Source: Bacteroidia bacterium (GTDB lineage: Bacteria > Bacteroidota > Bacteroidia > Flavobacteriales_D > Cryomorphaceae). From it: a stretch of 64,000 nucleotides of DNA. The translations under genes were made by a program, and so were the position numbers. The stretch covers positions 434,001 through 498,000 of the forward strand of contig JAUICL010000001.1 in NCBI GenBank assembly GCA_030427905.1, given 5' to 3'. The notes beneath the pieces are model-generated. The model made no database searches and was not told where the DNA came from. It was given only the letters and a program-made list of their open reading frames with translations. Position 1 is the stretch's first letter; every line of letters starts with the position of its first letter. Positions 34,359 to 43,820 of this stretch are shown piece after piece.

Positions 34359-36071
34359 ATGAGCGTACAGTTGAGCGAACAAGAGCAGTTTCGCAGACAA
34401 TCTCTGGCTGCCATGCGAGATCTGGGGATCAATCCCTATCCACCCGAAGAGGTAGAAGTAACGCATTATGCAGCGGACACGAAAGATTCTTTTAAAGAAG
34501 AAAATGCCGGCGAGTGGAAGGAAGTGAAGTTGGCCGGAAGAATCATGTCCAAACGCATCATGGGTAAGGCATCTTTTGCCGAACTCAAAGACCACACCGG
34601 AGTCATTCAAGCTTATTTTAACCGAGATGAGCTCTGCCCTGGCGAAGATAAGACGCTATACAATGAAGTGTTTAAGAAACTCATCGACCGTGGAGACTTT
34701 GTTTGGATCAAAGGATTCGTTTTTAAAACCCAAGTGGGCGAGACGTCTATTCACGTCGAAGAATTTAAAGTGCTGAGCAAGTCGCTCAAGCCACTGCCGT
34801 TTCCCAAAACCGACGACAGCGGTAAAGTGCACGATGCCTTCACCGATCCGGAGCAGCGGTACCGTCAGCGCTATGTTGATTTGGTTGTGAACGACGGTGT
34901 GAAGGAGACTTTTGTAAAGCGAACCAAGGTGATGAATACCATGCGTCAGTTCTTTAATGATGCGGGATATCTAGAAGTGGAAACGCCTATTCTTCAACCC
35001 ATTCCGGGTGGAGCTTCGGCGCGGCCATTCGTTACACACCACAATGCATTGAATATCCCGCTCTACTTGCGGATAGCCAATGAGCTTTACCTCAAAAGAC
35101 TGATCGTTGGTGGATTTGATGGGGTGTATGAATTTGCCAAAGATTTCCGAAACGAAGGGATGGATAGAACCCACAACCCTGAGTTTACAGTTATGGAGAT
35201 CTATGTGGCTTACAAGGACTACAACTGGATGATGGAGTTTACGGAGTCGCTTTTGGAGAGGTTGGCAAAAGAAGTCAATGGAAGTTCTTCGTTGAAAGTT
35301 GGCGACAATGAAATCTCATTCAAAGCCCCTTACCGTCGCTTGACCATGATCGATGCGATAAAAGAATATGCAGGAGTAGATATTTCTGGAATGGGAGTGG
35401 AAGAGCTCCGCAAGGTTTGTGATGATCTCGGAATCGAAAATGATGACTCGATGGGGAAAGGAAAGCTCATCGATGAGATTTTTGGTGAGAAATGCGAAGG
35501 CAATTTGATTCAGCCGACCTTTATCACCGATTACCCGATTGAAATGTCGCCGCTTTGTAAGCGTCACCGCGATAACCCAGAGCTCACCGAGCGCTTTGAG
35601 TTGATCATCAACGGAAAGGAGATTGCCAATGCCTACACCGAGCTAAATGATCCAATCGATCAGAGAGAGCGTTTTGAAGAGCAATTGAAGCTTTCGGAGA
35701 AAGGAGATGACGAAGCGATGTTTATCGACCACGACTTCTTGCGCGCACTCGAGTACGGTATGCCACCAACATCTGGAATGGGTATCGGGATAGATCGCCT
35801 GGTGATGTTGCTGACGAACAATGCCTCGATCCAGGAAGTCTTGTTTTTCCCACAGATGCGCCCCGAAATTAAGAAGGGCCCGGAGCTTTCAGAGAATGAA
35901 AAACTCGTTTTCGATTTGCTCTCGGCGAAAGAGACCATGGACCTATCTGAACTAAAAGCCGCAGCCAACTTGAGCAATAAGCAATGGGATAAGGCGATGA
36001 AGGGCTTAACAAAAAACAGCCTTGCCAAAGTTGAGAAGACTGATGCTGGCCTGACGGTGAGTAAGGTGTAG
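34359..36071 (+). CDS. lysS: Lysine-tRNA ligase, class II
   Basis: A 570-residue synthetase. The N-terminal anticodon-binding OB domain includes [20 protein letters not shown]; catalytic motifs are FLEVETPIL-like ([16 protein letters not shown]), [15 protein letters not shown] and [13 protein letters not shown]. About 70 residues follow motif 3 (helical, ending AGLTVSKV), an extension that Bacteroides LysRS also has. The frame is open from 33942, but the promoter element and homology place the start at ATG 34359. Confidence 0.95.
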   Translation: MSVQLSEQEQFRRQSLAAMRDLGINPYPPEEVEVTHYAADTKDSFKEENAGEWKEVKLAGRIMSKRIMGKASFAELKDHTGVIQAYFNRDELCPGEDKTLYNEVFKKLIDRGDFVWIKGFVFKTQVGETSIHVEEFKVLSKSLKPLPFPKTDDSGKVHDAFTDPEQRYRQRYVDLVVNDGVKETFVKRTKVMNTMRQFFNDAGYLEVETPILQPIPGGASARPFVTHHNALNIPLYLRIANELYLKRLIVGGFDGVYEFAKDFRNEGMDRTHNPEFTVMEIYVAYKDYNWMMEFTESLLERLAKEVNGSSSLKVGDNEISFKAPYRRLTMIDAIKEYAGVDISGMGVEELRKVCDDLGIENDDSMGKGKLIDEIFGEKCEGNLIQPTFITDYPIEMSPLCKRHRDNPELTERFELIINGKEIANAYTELNDPIDQRERFEEQLKLSEKGDDEAMFIDHDFLRALEYGMPPTSGMGIGIDRLVMLLTNNASIQEVLFFPQMRPEIKKGPELSENEKLVFDLLSAKETMDLSELKAAANLSNKQWDKAMKGLTKNSLAKVEKTDAGLTVSKV

Positions 36072-36093
36072 TCCGTAACAGAATAAGAAGCAC

Positions 36094-36126
36094 AAAAAAA
36101 GCCCCTCGAATTTCGAGGGGCTTTCT
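36094..36126 (+). terminator. Rho-independent terminator of lysS
   Basis: AGCCCCTCGAA / TTCGAGGGGCT form an uninterrupted stem with A run before and T-rich tail after, starting 23 bases past the lysS stop. It may also serve the converging small membrane-protein gene. Confidence 0.9.
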
Positions 36127-36147
36127 TTTAAATATGTTTTTCTAAGT

Positions 36148-36381
36148 CTATCTCGACTTAGCCATGATTACACGGTTCGCAATTTTATAGTTGTCGTAAA
36201 GGGACATGCCCGCAACAAAAAGGCCGATGGCCAAGAACATGGTCATCCACTCGAATGTATAGACGCTGTACGTGACCACTGAGATCACGAGTAAGATAAT
36301 AGCGTTAAAAAAGTTCCAATTCTTAGTACGGATTCGTTCTAGTTCTTCGAAAGTAAGTTTAGTAAGATCTTCTACTCGCAT
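36148..36381 (-). CDS. Small two-helix membrane protein
   Basis: A 77-residue protein: a charged N-terminal helix (MRVEDLTKLTFEELERIRTK), two membrane helices (NAIILLVISVVTYSVY and MTMFLAIGLFVAGMSLY) and a basic end. No family recognised. It starts at ATG and lies alone between lysS and the HEAT-cyclophilin gene. Confidence 0.7.
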   Translation of the reverse strand: MRVEDLTKLTFEELERIRTKNWNFFNAIILLVISVVTYSVYTFEWMTMFLAIGLFVAGMSLYDNYKIANRVIMAKSR

Positions 36382-36459
36382 GGTTAAAAACTGTTTCTGT
36401 ATAGCAAGATTGTTATACGTTACATGCCAATTAAGGTTTCAAATTTATTTTGGCAGACA

Positions 36460-38364
36460 TTAAATATAGGGAACTATAGCGATAGAGTCAATTGATGTGC
36501 CGGTACGAATTTGCTCCAAAACATGAAACCCATCCGTGATGGCGCCCATGATTGTGTACCTTCCATTGAGGTGTGGAGTACTGTTGTGCGTAAAGAAAAA
36601 CTGGCAGCTTTCGGTGTCCTTTCCAGCTGATGCCAAACCCATGACTCCCGGCCCGTAGTGCAGAGGAGAAAACTCTGAACGGATGGTGTATGAAGTGCTC
36701 CCGTAACCATCTCCGCGAGGCCCTCCGCCTTGACTCACAAAATGGGGTACAACCCTATGAAACCTGAGCCCGTTATAGAAACCAGAATTGACAAGTGAAA
36801 CAAAATTTGACGTGCTTCCCGGTGCGTCTTCGATCAACAAGGCAGTTTCTAAAAGCCCTTCACTGGTGTAGATCTTGGCACTTGCAGTGTCGGGGATGGA
36901 CTGCACGAGTTTCCAGTCAATAGGGTGAGAAACACTAGGTTCTGGAGCTTTGAATTCTCTGCCTTTCAAGAAGGCTATTGTTCTTAGGATTTCCAATCTG
37001 GTTTCAATGGTCTCTTCTGATTCAAAATTTTCAAGAGACGATTCGAGTGTTTCGACCGAAATATCCTTGGAATCCTGAAACGTTTTGGCTCGGAGGTTGC
37101 TCGCGGTCAAATAGCTTTGGGTAAGGAGTCCGTTTTGCAAAGCTCGGTTGCCGAGAATTAAGAATTCGTCCTTCCAATCCGGGCGAATTTCGGCCCCCTT
37201 GGCAATGGTTTCAAACGCGGCTGTACCAATCGGAGAGTCATCCAAAGCCAGAGCGACTAGCGTATCTAAAGCAGATGGGCATGTCCAGAGAAACCGGATT
37301 ACCCCAGCACGAGCGACATCATTCATCCCAGAAGACTCTTTCCAAAGTGCCCAGCCCTCGCTCTTGTGCCCTTCATCCATCAAGAAGCGCTGGAGAATGG
37401 CACCTTTTACTTCTGGAATATCTGTTGTACGCGCCAAGCCAAAAAGCTCGTTCCACTGATCTGAAATCGCTACGCTTGAAAATTGCTCTGCAGCCGTCAT
37501 GGCCACCCATGGGGAGCCATCCCAAAGAGCATCGTATATCGTGTGGTGCGTAGCCGAATCGGTGGGGTCCATCAAGCGAAGAAGCTCGGTTTTACACCTT
37601 GGGTCTGATTCCGATCTATATTGAGAAAGTATCGCTTCAGATGTTGTTTCAGTGCTGCGCAAACTCCTGATAATCATCGCTCGGATGTCACCACGGTTTT
37701 CGTTGTCGAGCGCTTCGATGAGATCATTTTGGTACAAATCCAATTTGTGCGCTGTTTGCCGTGACAGTATATGAGCAGCTGCGTTTCGCGTTTCGGCATG
37801 GGTAGATTTCAGGTGTGCGACAACAATGCGCAGCTGATCTTCGAGCAATAGCCCTTTAAGCGTAGCGTAATAGATTCCCCATAGTTTTCCTTCTTCATCC
37901 ACGTCCGACGAAGGCTCGTAATAGATTAAAAAGTCCATTGCATTTTTATTTGCAGACTTACCGATGGCACCTAACACTTCGGCTTTGACTTCGGGGATGG
38001 TTGCTTTTTTGATCGCTTTTTCCAGAATGGGAAGGCTTGTGGTATCGCTGTACTGGCCTACTGCGAAGGCTGCGTATAAACGAACATAGGGGATGGGGTC
38101 TTTGAGCAGCTTACACACAGGCCCATAAAGAGTAGAGTCTGTAAACGATGCCACCACTCTAGCAAAAGCCATGCGGTATGCAGCAGTTTCGTTTTGAGCA
38201 TAAGGCAAGAGCTTGTTCGAATTGCGCTGATCAGCGGCATCGTATATCTCCCGGAGAGTTGGGTCTCCAAAGGCGTTGTTTTGATTGTTTTTTTCTCGGC
38301 TCGTGTTTTGGCAGGATGCAAACAGGAGTGAACAAAGCAATAGTTTGAAAGCGGCGAGACGCAT
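36460..38364 (-). CDS. Lipoprotein with HEAT-like repeats fused to a cyclophilin domain
   Basis: A 634-residue lipoprotein (lipobox LLFASC). Residues about 30-460 are a helical solenoid with HEAT-like units such as KDPIPYVRLYAAFAVGQYSD and IPEVKAEVLGAIGKSANKNA. Residues about 475-634 are a cyclophilin: FYNGLRFHRVVPHFVSQGGG, ESCQFFFTHNSTPHLNGRYT. The solenoid probably brings the isomerase to particular envelope proteins (inference). Confidence 0.9.
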   Translation of the reverse strand: MRLAAFKLLLCSLLFASCQNTSREKNNQNNAFGDPTLREIYDAADQRNSNKLLPYAQNETAAYRMAFARVVASFTDSTLYGPVCKLLKDPIPYVRLYAAFAVGQYSDTTSLPILEKAIKKATIPEVKAEVLGAIGKSANKNAMDFLIYYEPSSDVDEEGKLWGIYYATLKGLLLEDQLRIVVAHLKSTHAETRNAAAHILSRQTAHKLDLYQNDLIEALDNENRGDIRAMIIRSLRSTETTSEAILSQYRSESDPRCKTELLRLMDPTDSATHHTIYDALWDGSPWVAMTAAEQFSSVAISDQWNELFGLARTTDIPEVKGAILQRFLMDEGHKSEGWALWKESSGMNDVARAGVIRFLWTCPSALDTLVALALDDSPIGTAAFETIAKGAEIRPDWKDEFLILGNRALQNGLLTQSYLTASNLRAKTFQDSKDISVETLESSLENFESEETIETRLEILRTIAFLKGREFKAPEPSVSHPIDWKLVQSIPDTASAKIYTSEGLLETALLIEDAPGSTSNFVSLVNSGFYNGLRFHRVVPHFVSQGGGPRGDGYGSTSYTIRSEFSPLHYGPGVMGLASAGKDTESCQFFFTHNSTPHLNGRYTIMGAITDGFHVLEQIRTGTSIDSIAIVPYI

Positions 38365-38405
38365 AGGCAGACTTGTTAATTACTGTCCGAATCTAAGAAC
38401 ATTTC

Positions 38406-38413
38406 TATCTTTA
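38406..38413 (+). promoter_or_regulatory. Near-consensus -7 element of gpsA
   Basis: TATCTTTA differs from TAnnTTTG only in the last base and lies 20 bases before the gpsA ATG. Confidence 0.4.
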
Positions 38414-38433
38414 GGCGCACGAAAAAATGCCGA

Positions 38434-39432
38434 ATGACTGCAGAAACACGCATTGGACTAATTGGTGGAGGATCGTGGGCTACGGCCCTGGCCAAGATCC
38501 TGTCTGAGAAAAACGATGGGATAAATTGGTGGATTCGAAACGATGAAACGGTGGAGTATATCAGGGAGTATCATCACAACCCAAACTACCTACGGGCGGT
38601 AGAGTTTGATCCAGATAAACTTTCGCTGAGCTCCAATGTGAAGCATGTTGTGGAGAACTCTGATATTTTGATAGTGGCAGTACCATCGGCTTTCGTACAC
38701 GCCTCGCTCGAAGGCTTGGAGAAAGAAGATTTTGAAGGAAAGATCGTTTTCTCAGCAATCAAGGGAATTATTCCAGAAGTGGAGTCTATTCCTGCGAGGT
38801 ATTTTCACAAGCAATTCGGTATTCCCTACGATAATATCGGCATCATCTGCGGGCCCTGTCACGCCGAAGAAGTGGCGATGGAGCGTTTGTCGTTTTTGAC
38901 GATGGCTTGTATGCAAGAAGAAAATGCCAAGACCTTGGCCGAAATGCTCTCAACCCGCTACATGCGCACCAACACATCTGAAGATTTGTTTGGAGCTGAG
39001 ATTGCAGCCATTCTAAAGAACATCTATGCCATAGCTGCAGGTGTTTGCGGTGGCTTAGGGTATGGCGATAACTTTCAAGCTTTGTTGATGTCGGCTGCGA
39101 TTATCGAAATGGAGCGCTTTCTCGACAAAATTAATCCTTTTCACCGCGACGTGAAAGAACCAGCTTACCTCGGCGACCTTTTAGTAACGGGGTATTCTAA
39201 GTTTTCGCGAAACCGAACCTTCGGGTACATGCTCGGAAAGGGGTATTCGGTGAAGGCAGCACTTCTTGAAATGCCGATGGTTGCAGAGGGGTATTACGCT
39301 ACAAAGAGCGTATACGACATCAACCGAAAATTTGAAGTGGACATGCCGATAGCACAAGCGATGTACAACATCATCTACGACAAAATTTCACCTGTCGTTG
39401 AGATCCGGATTTTGGCCGATAGCATGGGCTAA
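38434..39432 (+). CDS. gpsA: NAD(P)+-dependent glycerol-3-phosphate dehydrogenase
   Basis: A 332-residue enzyme making glycerol-3-phosphate for phospholipids. Seen: Rossmann loop IGLIGGGSWATALAKIL, IVAVPSAFVHASLEG, FSAIKGIIPE, GPCHAEEVAMERLS and the catalytic Lys in AAILKNIYAIAAGVCGGLGYGDN. Full length. It converges with uvrC with a four-base overlap. Confidence 0.96.
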   Translation: MTAETRIGLIGGGSWATALAKILSEKNDGINWWIRNDETVEYIREYHHNPNYLRAVEFDPDKLSLSSNVKHVVENSDILIVAVPSAFVHASLEGLEKEDFEGKIVFSAIKGIIPEVESIPARYFHKQFGIPYDNIGIICGPCHAEEVAMERLSFLTMACMQEENAKTLAEMLSTRYMRTNTSEDLFGAEIAAILKNIYAIAAGVCGGLGYGDNFQALLMSAAIIEMERFLDKINPFHRDVKEPAYLGDLLVTGYSKFSRNRTFGYMLGKGYSVKAALLEMPMVAEGYYATKSVYDINRKFEVDMPIAQAMYNIIYDKISPVVEIRILADSMG

Positions 39433-41219
39433 TTTTCAGAAAACCATTTGGCAATCTTCATCGCTCGTGATCGCCCTACAGAGTTGGTCAATTCTTTGAG
39501 CGTTGCATTTTTAACGCCTGACACAGATTTAAATTGAAAGAGAAGGTCTTCGATGGTTTTTTTGCCAATCCCAGGAATATTGTCGAGCTCCGTCTTGATC
39601 GATGCCTTCGACCTTCTGTTGCGGTGATGAGTAATTCCGAAGCGGTGCGCTTCGTTTCGAGCATACTGGATTATTTTCAGCGTCTCCGACTTTTTGTCGA
39701 TATACAGGGGCAGTGAATCGCCGGGGTAGTAGATCTCCTCCAGTTTTTTGGCAATTCCAATAATGGCGACTTTGCCAAGTAAGCCTAGCTCTTCAAGGCT
39801 TTCTACACCTGCGCTCAACTGGCCCTTTCCACCGTCTAGAATGATGAGTTGGGGCAAGGGCTCTCCTTCTCTTATTAGTCGTCCGTAGCGACGGTGCATA
39901 GCTTCTTTCATGCTAGCAAAATCGTCGGGGCCTTCAACTGTTTTGATGTTAAAGTGCCGGTAATCCTTTTTGCTCGGTTTGCCATTTTTGAAGACAACAC
40001 AAGCCGATACCGGATGGGTTCCTTGAAGGTTTGAGTTGTCAAAACATTCGATATGCGTTGGGAGCTCTTTAAGTCGCAGGTCGCGCTTCATCTGCTCCAT
40101 AATGCGCTTCGTATGGCGCTCCGGATCGGCAAACTTGGTTTGCTTTTGCTTGTCGAGCATGTAGTAGCGCGCGTTGCGTTCCGAAAGGTCCAAAAGCTTT
40201 TTCTTGTCGCCTATTTGCGGCACTGCGATTGACGTGCCTGGAAATTCTACGTCGGGCATAGCCGACACGAGAATATTCTTTGAAAGGCCATCAAAAAGTT
40301 CGGCCACTTCACCCATCCCGCGCTCGATCATGGTGGTATCGGGCTCTTCGAGCTTCATTTTGAATGTCATCGTGTGACTTTGAATCACTCCGCCATCCAC
40401 CACGCGCATGAAATTGACATAAGTGGTATTCAGGTCTGACGCAGTGGTAAAAACATCTGTGTTGGGAAGCGATGAGTGAACCACAGCACTCTTACTTTGA
40501 TACTTTTCCAATGCTTTGATGTTTTCTTTCAGAAACTGAGCGCTTTCAAATTCTAGTTTTTCGGCGTAGTGAACCATCCGCTTCTTCAATACGCGAATGA
40601 GCCCTGCAATATTTCCTTTTAAGATGTGCTTGATGTCTTCAATCTGGTCGTTGTATGAACCTTCTGATTGGTGGCCCGCACATGGCCCCAGGCAGTTGCC
40701 GATGTGATACTCCAGACAAACGCGATACTTCTGCCGTTCTATGTTTTTTTCACTCAGATCATACTTGCATGTGCGAATCTTGTACATGGAGTTGACGAGA
40801 TTTAATACTGCACGCATCATTTTTACCGAAGCATAAGGCCCGAAGTATTGACTCCCATCATCTATCTTTTTTCGGGTGGAAATGACCCTTGGAAATCTTT
40901 CGTTCTTGATACAAATCCAAGGATAAGTTTTGTCGTCTTTGAGCATCACGTTGTATCTCGGCTGATGCTTCTTAATCAAATTGTTTTCGAGCAGTAGGGC
41001 GTCGAGCTCTGTTTCCACAACGATAAAGTCTACATCAACGATATACTTGAGCATGACCCGGGTTTTTCCCGTATGTCCACCATTTTTCAGGAAGTAAGAG
41101 TTCACCCTGTTTCTCAGCACTTTGGCTTTGCCGATATACAGGACTTCATCATTCTTGTTTTTGAAAAGGTAGACCCCAGGTTTCTTGGGTAGAAGCTTTA
41201 TTTTTTCTGTGATTTCCAC
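39429..41219 (-). CDS. uvrC: Excinuclease ABC subunit C
   Basis: About 596 residues from the GTG at 41219; a longer frame reaches TTG 41279 but adds residues unlike the family. The nuclease makes both cuts in nucleotide excision repair. Seen: N-terminal GIY-YIG domain (KKPGVYLFKNKNDEVLYIGK), the UVR helix KRMVHYAEKLEFESAQF, the RNase H-like domain with IECFDNSNLQGTHPVSACVV, and the final HhH motif LDNIPGIGKKTIEDLLFQF. Adjacent to a light-response island with photolyase. Confidence 0.95.
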   Translation of the reverse strand: MEITEKIKLLPKKPGVYLFKNKNDEVLYIGKAKVLRNRVNSYFLKNGGHTGKTRVMLKYIVDVDFIVVETELDALLLENNLIKKHQPRYNVMLKDDKTYPWICIKNERFPRVISTRKKIDDGSQYFGPYASVKMMRAVLNLVNSMYKIRTCKYDLSEKNIERQKYRVCLEYHIGNCLGPCAGHQSEGSYNDQIEDIKHILKGNIAGLIRVLKKRMVHYAEKLEFESAQFLKENIKALEKYQSKSAVVHSSLPNTDVFTTASDLNTTYVNFMRVVDGGVIQSHTMTFKMKLEEPDTTMIERGMGEVAELFDGLSKNILVSAMPDVEFPGTSIAVPQIGDKKKLLDLSERNARYYMLDKQKQTKFADPERHTKRIMEQMKRDLRLKELPTHIECFDNSNLQGTHPVSACVVFKNGKPSKKDYRHFNIKTVEGPDDFASMKEAMHRRYGRLIREGEPLPQLIILDGGKGQLSAGVESLEELGLLGKVAIIGIAKKLEEIYYPGDSLPLYIDKKSETLKIIQYARNEAHRFGITHHRNRRSKASIKTELDNIPGIGKKTIEDLLFQFKSVSGVKNATLKELTNSVGRSRAMKIAKWFSEN

Positions 41220-41266
41220 GAATTGGTGATGGAGAGAGTTACCAGGTTTGCATTGGTGAATTTCTA

Positions 41267-41274
41267 TATTTTTG
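41267..41274 (+). promoter_or_regulatory. -7 promoter element of the MerR regulator gene
   Basis: TATTTTTG fits TAnnTTTG and lies 74 bases before the regulator ATG; the leader would be about 65 bases. It overlaps the upstream extension of the uvrC frame. Confidence 0.4.
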
Positions 41275-41348
41275 TGCAATTACATTCTAAAAAGGTAAAA
41301 CAACTTTAAGTTCAAACTGTTGTACACTAAGAACTTCTTAAGCAAGCC

Positions 41349-42215
41349 ATGTATTCGATTAAAGATGTAGAACGATTGTCGGGAATCAAAGCGCACACGA
41401 TACGTATTTGGGAGAAGCGCTATGGTCTGGTAGAGCCGCGACGGTCTTCGACGAACATACGATACTACACCAACGAAGAGCTAAAGAAGATACTGAACGT
41501 CACCTTGCTCAACAAGTTTGGGATCAAGATTTCTAAAATTGCCGGTCTCTCGGCAGATGAATTGCGTCAAAAGGTGCTCGACCTTGCAAATGACCGAAGC
41601 GAAGAGGAAGTTCAAATAGAGAGTTTGGTCATTTCGATGATTGACCTTGATAAAATGCGTTTCGAGCGTATTCTAAATAATTGTGTCTTAAGACTCGGTT
41701 TTGAAAACACGGTAGTAAAGGTGCTCTACCCGTTCTTTAAAAAGGTGGGAATTCTCTGGCAAGTTGGGGCCATCAACCCGGCTCAGGAGCACTTCATTTC
41801 AAACTTGGTGCGACAGAAAATTATCGTGGCCATAGATGGTCAAAGCAGAGCATTGAAGCCTGACTCAAAAAAATTCTTGTTGTTTCTTCCCGAAGGAGAA
41901 CTGCATGAAATAGGCTTGTTGTTCTACAGCTACCTTATTCAGAAAGCGGGGCATGATGCGGTTTACCTTGGCCAATCTGTACCAATGGCCGATGCTGTTT
42001 CAGTTAACGCGGGCGACCCAGCAGATTTTATCCTCACATCTTCCTTGTCTTTGGCTTCTACAGAAGATTATCAGCGTTTGCTATCTAATGTCAGAGACCA
42101 TTTTCCCGACCCCACTATTGTTTTGATCAACGAAGTAGCTAACGCTACAGATCTCAGTATTGACGACAAGACATTGGTCAATCTTTCGCTCGAAGCATTT
42201 AAAGCGCTGCTTTAA
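41349..42215 (+). CDS. MerR-family regulator with CarH/LitR-like cobalamin-binding domain
   Basis: A 288-residue transcription factor. Residues 1-70 are a MerR winged helix (YSIKDVERLSGIKAHTIRIW, then EKRYGLVEP). The C-terminal part fits the B12 photoreceptors of the CarH family: W137 followed after nine residues by E147-H148 (the W-x9-EH cap over the upper ligand), and ELHEIG with His186 matching the E/DxHxxG lower-ligand motif. The residue after W137 is Gln, where CarH of Thermus has the His used after photolysis. By family knowledge it represses carotenoid genes in the dark; the neighbours agree. Confidence 0.9.
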   Translation: MYSIKDVERLSGIKAHTIRIWEKRYGLVEPRRSSTNIRYYTNEELKKILNVTLLNKFGIKISKIAGLSADELRQKVLDLANDRSEEEVQIESLVISMIDLDKMRFERILNNCVLRLGFENTVVKVLYPFFKKVGILWQVGAINPAQEHFISNLVRQKIIVAIDGQSRALKPDSKKFLLFLPEGELHEIGLLFYSYLIQKAGHDAVYLGQSVPMADAVSVNAGDPADFILTSSLSLASTEDYQRLLSNVRDHFPDPTIVLINEVANATDLSIDDKTLVNLSLEAFKALL

Positions 42216-42333
42216 AGTGCGTTTCTCCATTTATTCCTTTTAACAGAAATAAACAAAGTGATTCTCGCCCCTTTGTCTCAGGGCGTTCTGATGAGTTGAT
42301 AGAAGATTCTAATGGCTTGATTAGCTGTGTCGA

Positions 42334-42365
42334 TTTGGAAAGTGTTTAACGAATATGTAAGTTTG
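42334..42365 (+). promoter_or_regulatory. Promoter of the ECF sigma gene (-33 and -7 elements)
   Basis: TTTG at 42334-42337 and TAAGTTTG at 42358-42365, spaced by 20 bases, fit the Bacteroidota promoter consensus. The shared inverted repeat at 42343-42372 covers the spacer and the -7 element, so a bound regulator would block or reshape this promoter. Confidence 0.6.
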
Positions 42366-42372
42366 TTAAACA
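42343..42372. promoter_or_regulatory. Inverted-repeat operator, copy 1 (before the ECF sigma gene)
   Basis: TGTTTAACGAA, eight bases, TTTGTTAAACA: 11-base arms that match as inverted repeats at all but one position. The left arm and the flanking AAG are repeated exactly before the FAS1 gene at 46888-46900. The likely binder is the MerR/CarH-like protein encoded just upstream; recognition by the ECF sigma factor is the alternative. Confidence 0.7.
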
Positions 42373-42384
42373 AAACAACGAGCC

Positions 42385-42900
42385 ATGAACGTACAAGAAT
42401 TCCAGAACAGCCTAATTCAGCATGAAACAGCATTAAAAGGATTTGCTTACAAATTCACCAATGACAACGAAGAAGCTCAGGACCTTCTTCAAGAAACGTA
42501 TTTGAAAGCCTTGCGTTATCGGAGCAAGTTTCAAGCGAAGACAAATATTAGCGCATGGCTGTATACCATTATGCGAAATACATTCATAAACAACTATCGC
42601 AGAGCAGTGCGCGCCAACACAATCCTCGATAAAACATCTGAACAATATTTTATCAATACTTCCAAAGCCCAGAACGATGAACACAACCCCGAAAGCGTCA
42701 TGGCTTATAATGATTTGCTGAAGAAGGTTGAAGCACTGCACGATGACTATCGCGTTCCGTTCGAGATGTACAACACGGGCTTTAAGTACAAGGAAATCGC
42801 CGATGAGCTTAACCTTCCAATTGGCACAGTCAAAAGCCGAATTTTCTTAGCGCGAAAGAAGCTCGCTTCTGTTATTGGTGCAGATCGATCTCACATGTAA
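42385..42900 (+). CDS. ECF-type RNA polymerase sigma factor
   Basis: A 171-residue sigma-70 family protein with region 2 (FAYKFTNDNEEAQDLLQETYLKAL, then ISAWLYTIMRNTFINNYRR) and region 4 (KYKEIADELNLPIGTVKSR). No anti-sigma gene adjoins it. In the light islands of several bacteria a MerR/LitR regulator sits next to an ECF sigma gene, as here. It lies directly before crtB, and its own promoter carries the operator. Confidence 0.94.
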   Translation: MNVQEFQNSLIQHETALKGFAYKFTNDNEEAQDLLQETYLKALRYRSKFQAKTNISAWLYTIMRNTFINNYRRAVRANTILDKTSEQYFINTSKAQNDEHNPESVMAYNDLLKKVEALHDDYRVPFEMYNTGFKYKEIADELNLPIGTVKSRIFLARKKLASVIGADRSHM

Positions 42901-42981
42901 TCCACAATTTACCAAACAAAAACACTATCTTCTGTGTTTGAAGGGCATTCTAACCAAGTATAAAGCCTAATATCTCAATCC

Positions 42982-43818
42982 ATGAAATCAATCTTTGACC
43001 AAGTATCAGCATCATGCAGCCGACTGACCACAAGAAGGTATAGTACGTCGTTTTCTCTAGGCATCCGGTTTCTGGATAAGAGTCTTCAAGAGCCCATCTA
43101 CGGAATCTATGGATTTGTGCGATACGCCGATGAAATAGTCGATAGCTTTCACGACTACCAACAGCGCTATCTATTGGAAAAGTTCTCTCGAGATACCTTT
43201 GAAGCAATAGAGCAGGGGATAAGCTTAAACCCCATTCTCAATAGCTTCCAGAAAGTGGTTCGCCAATACGGAATACAAAAGGAAACGATACAAACGTTTC
43301 TTGATAGTATGGAAATGGACCTTTCTGATCGCACTTATGATCAAGACCACTACGAGCAGTATATCTTAGGTTCTGCCGAAGTAGTTGGTGTGATGTGTCT
43401 TCGCGTATTTCTTAAGGGCGACAATAATGAGTTTGAGCGGTTGAAACCCTATGCCATGAAGCTTGGCTCGGCCTTTCAGAAAATAAACTTTTTGAGAGAC
43501 TTGAACGCCGATTATGCGACACTCGGAAGGATGTATTTTCCAGGAGTAGAGATGAGTAGCTTTAATGATGTCGTAAAGCGCGAAATAGAAGCGGACATCG
43601 AGAAAGATTTTGCTATTGGATACGAAGGAATAAAAATGCTGCCTAAGGAAGCGAGGTTTGGTGTGTTTGTAGCCTATGTTTATTATTACAAGCTATTTAG
43701 AAAGATCAAGGCAAAAAGTGTTGCAGCTATCATGCAGGATCGCATCAGGATCAGTAATGAGCGAAAAGTAGCTCTGTTCTTCGGTTCATACGTTCGGCAT
43801 AGTTTTAATCTTCTATAG
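42982..43818 (+). CDS. crtB: Phytoene synthase
   Basis: A 278-residue squalene/phytoene synthase family enzyme that joins two geranylgeranyl diphosphates. The two Asp-rich motifs are YADEIVDSFHDYQ and LRDLNADYATLGRMYFP. The N-terminal SRLTTRRYSTSFSLGIRFL is typical of CrtB. The gene most often paired with it, phytoene desaturase crtI, is not in this window. It is followed after 2 bases by idi. Confidence 0.94.
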   Translation: MKSIFDQVSASCSRLTTRRYSTSFSLGIRFLDKSLQEPIYGIYGFVRYADEIVDSFHDYQQRYLLEKFSRDTFEAIEQGISLNPILNSFQKVVRQYGIQKETIQTFLDSMEMDLSDRTYDQDHYEQYILGSAEVVGVMCLRVFLKGDNNEFERLKPYAMKLGSAFQKINFLRDLNADYATLGRMYFPGVEMSSFNDVVKREIEADIEKDFAIGYEGIKMLPKEARFGVFVAYVYYYKLFRKIKAKSVAAIMQDRIRISNERKVALFFGSYVRHSFNLL

Positions 43819-43820
43819 AA

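Noticed and set aside
34266-34610. N-terminal extension of the SIS-domain isomerase frame
   Set aside because: It covers the lysS promoter and start and reads as composition-biased antisense; ATG 34265 fits the family.
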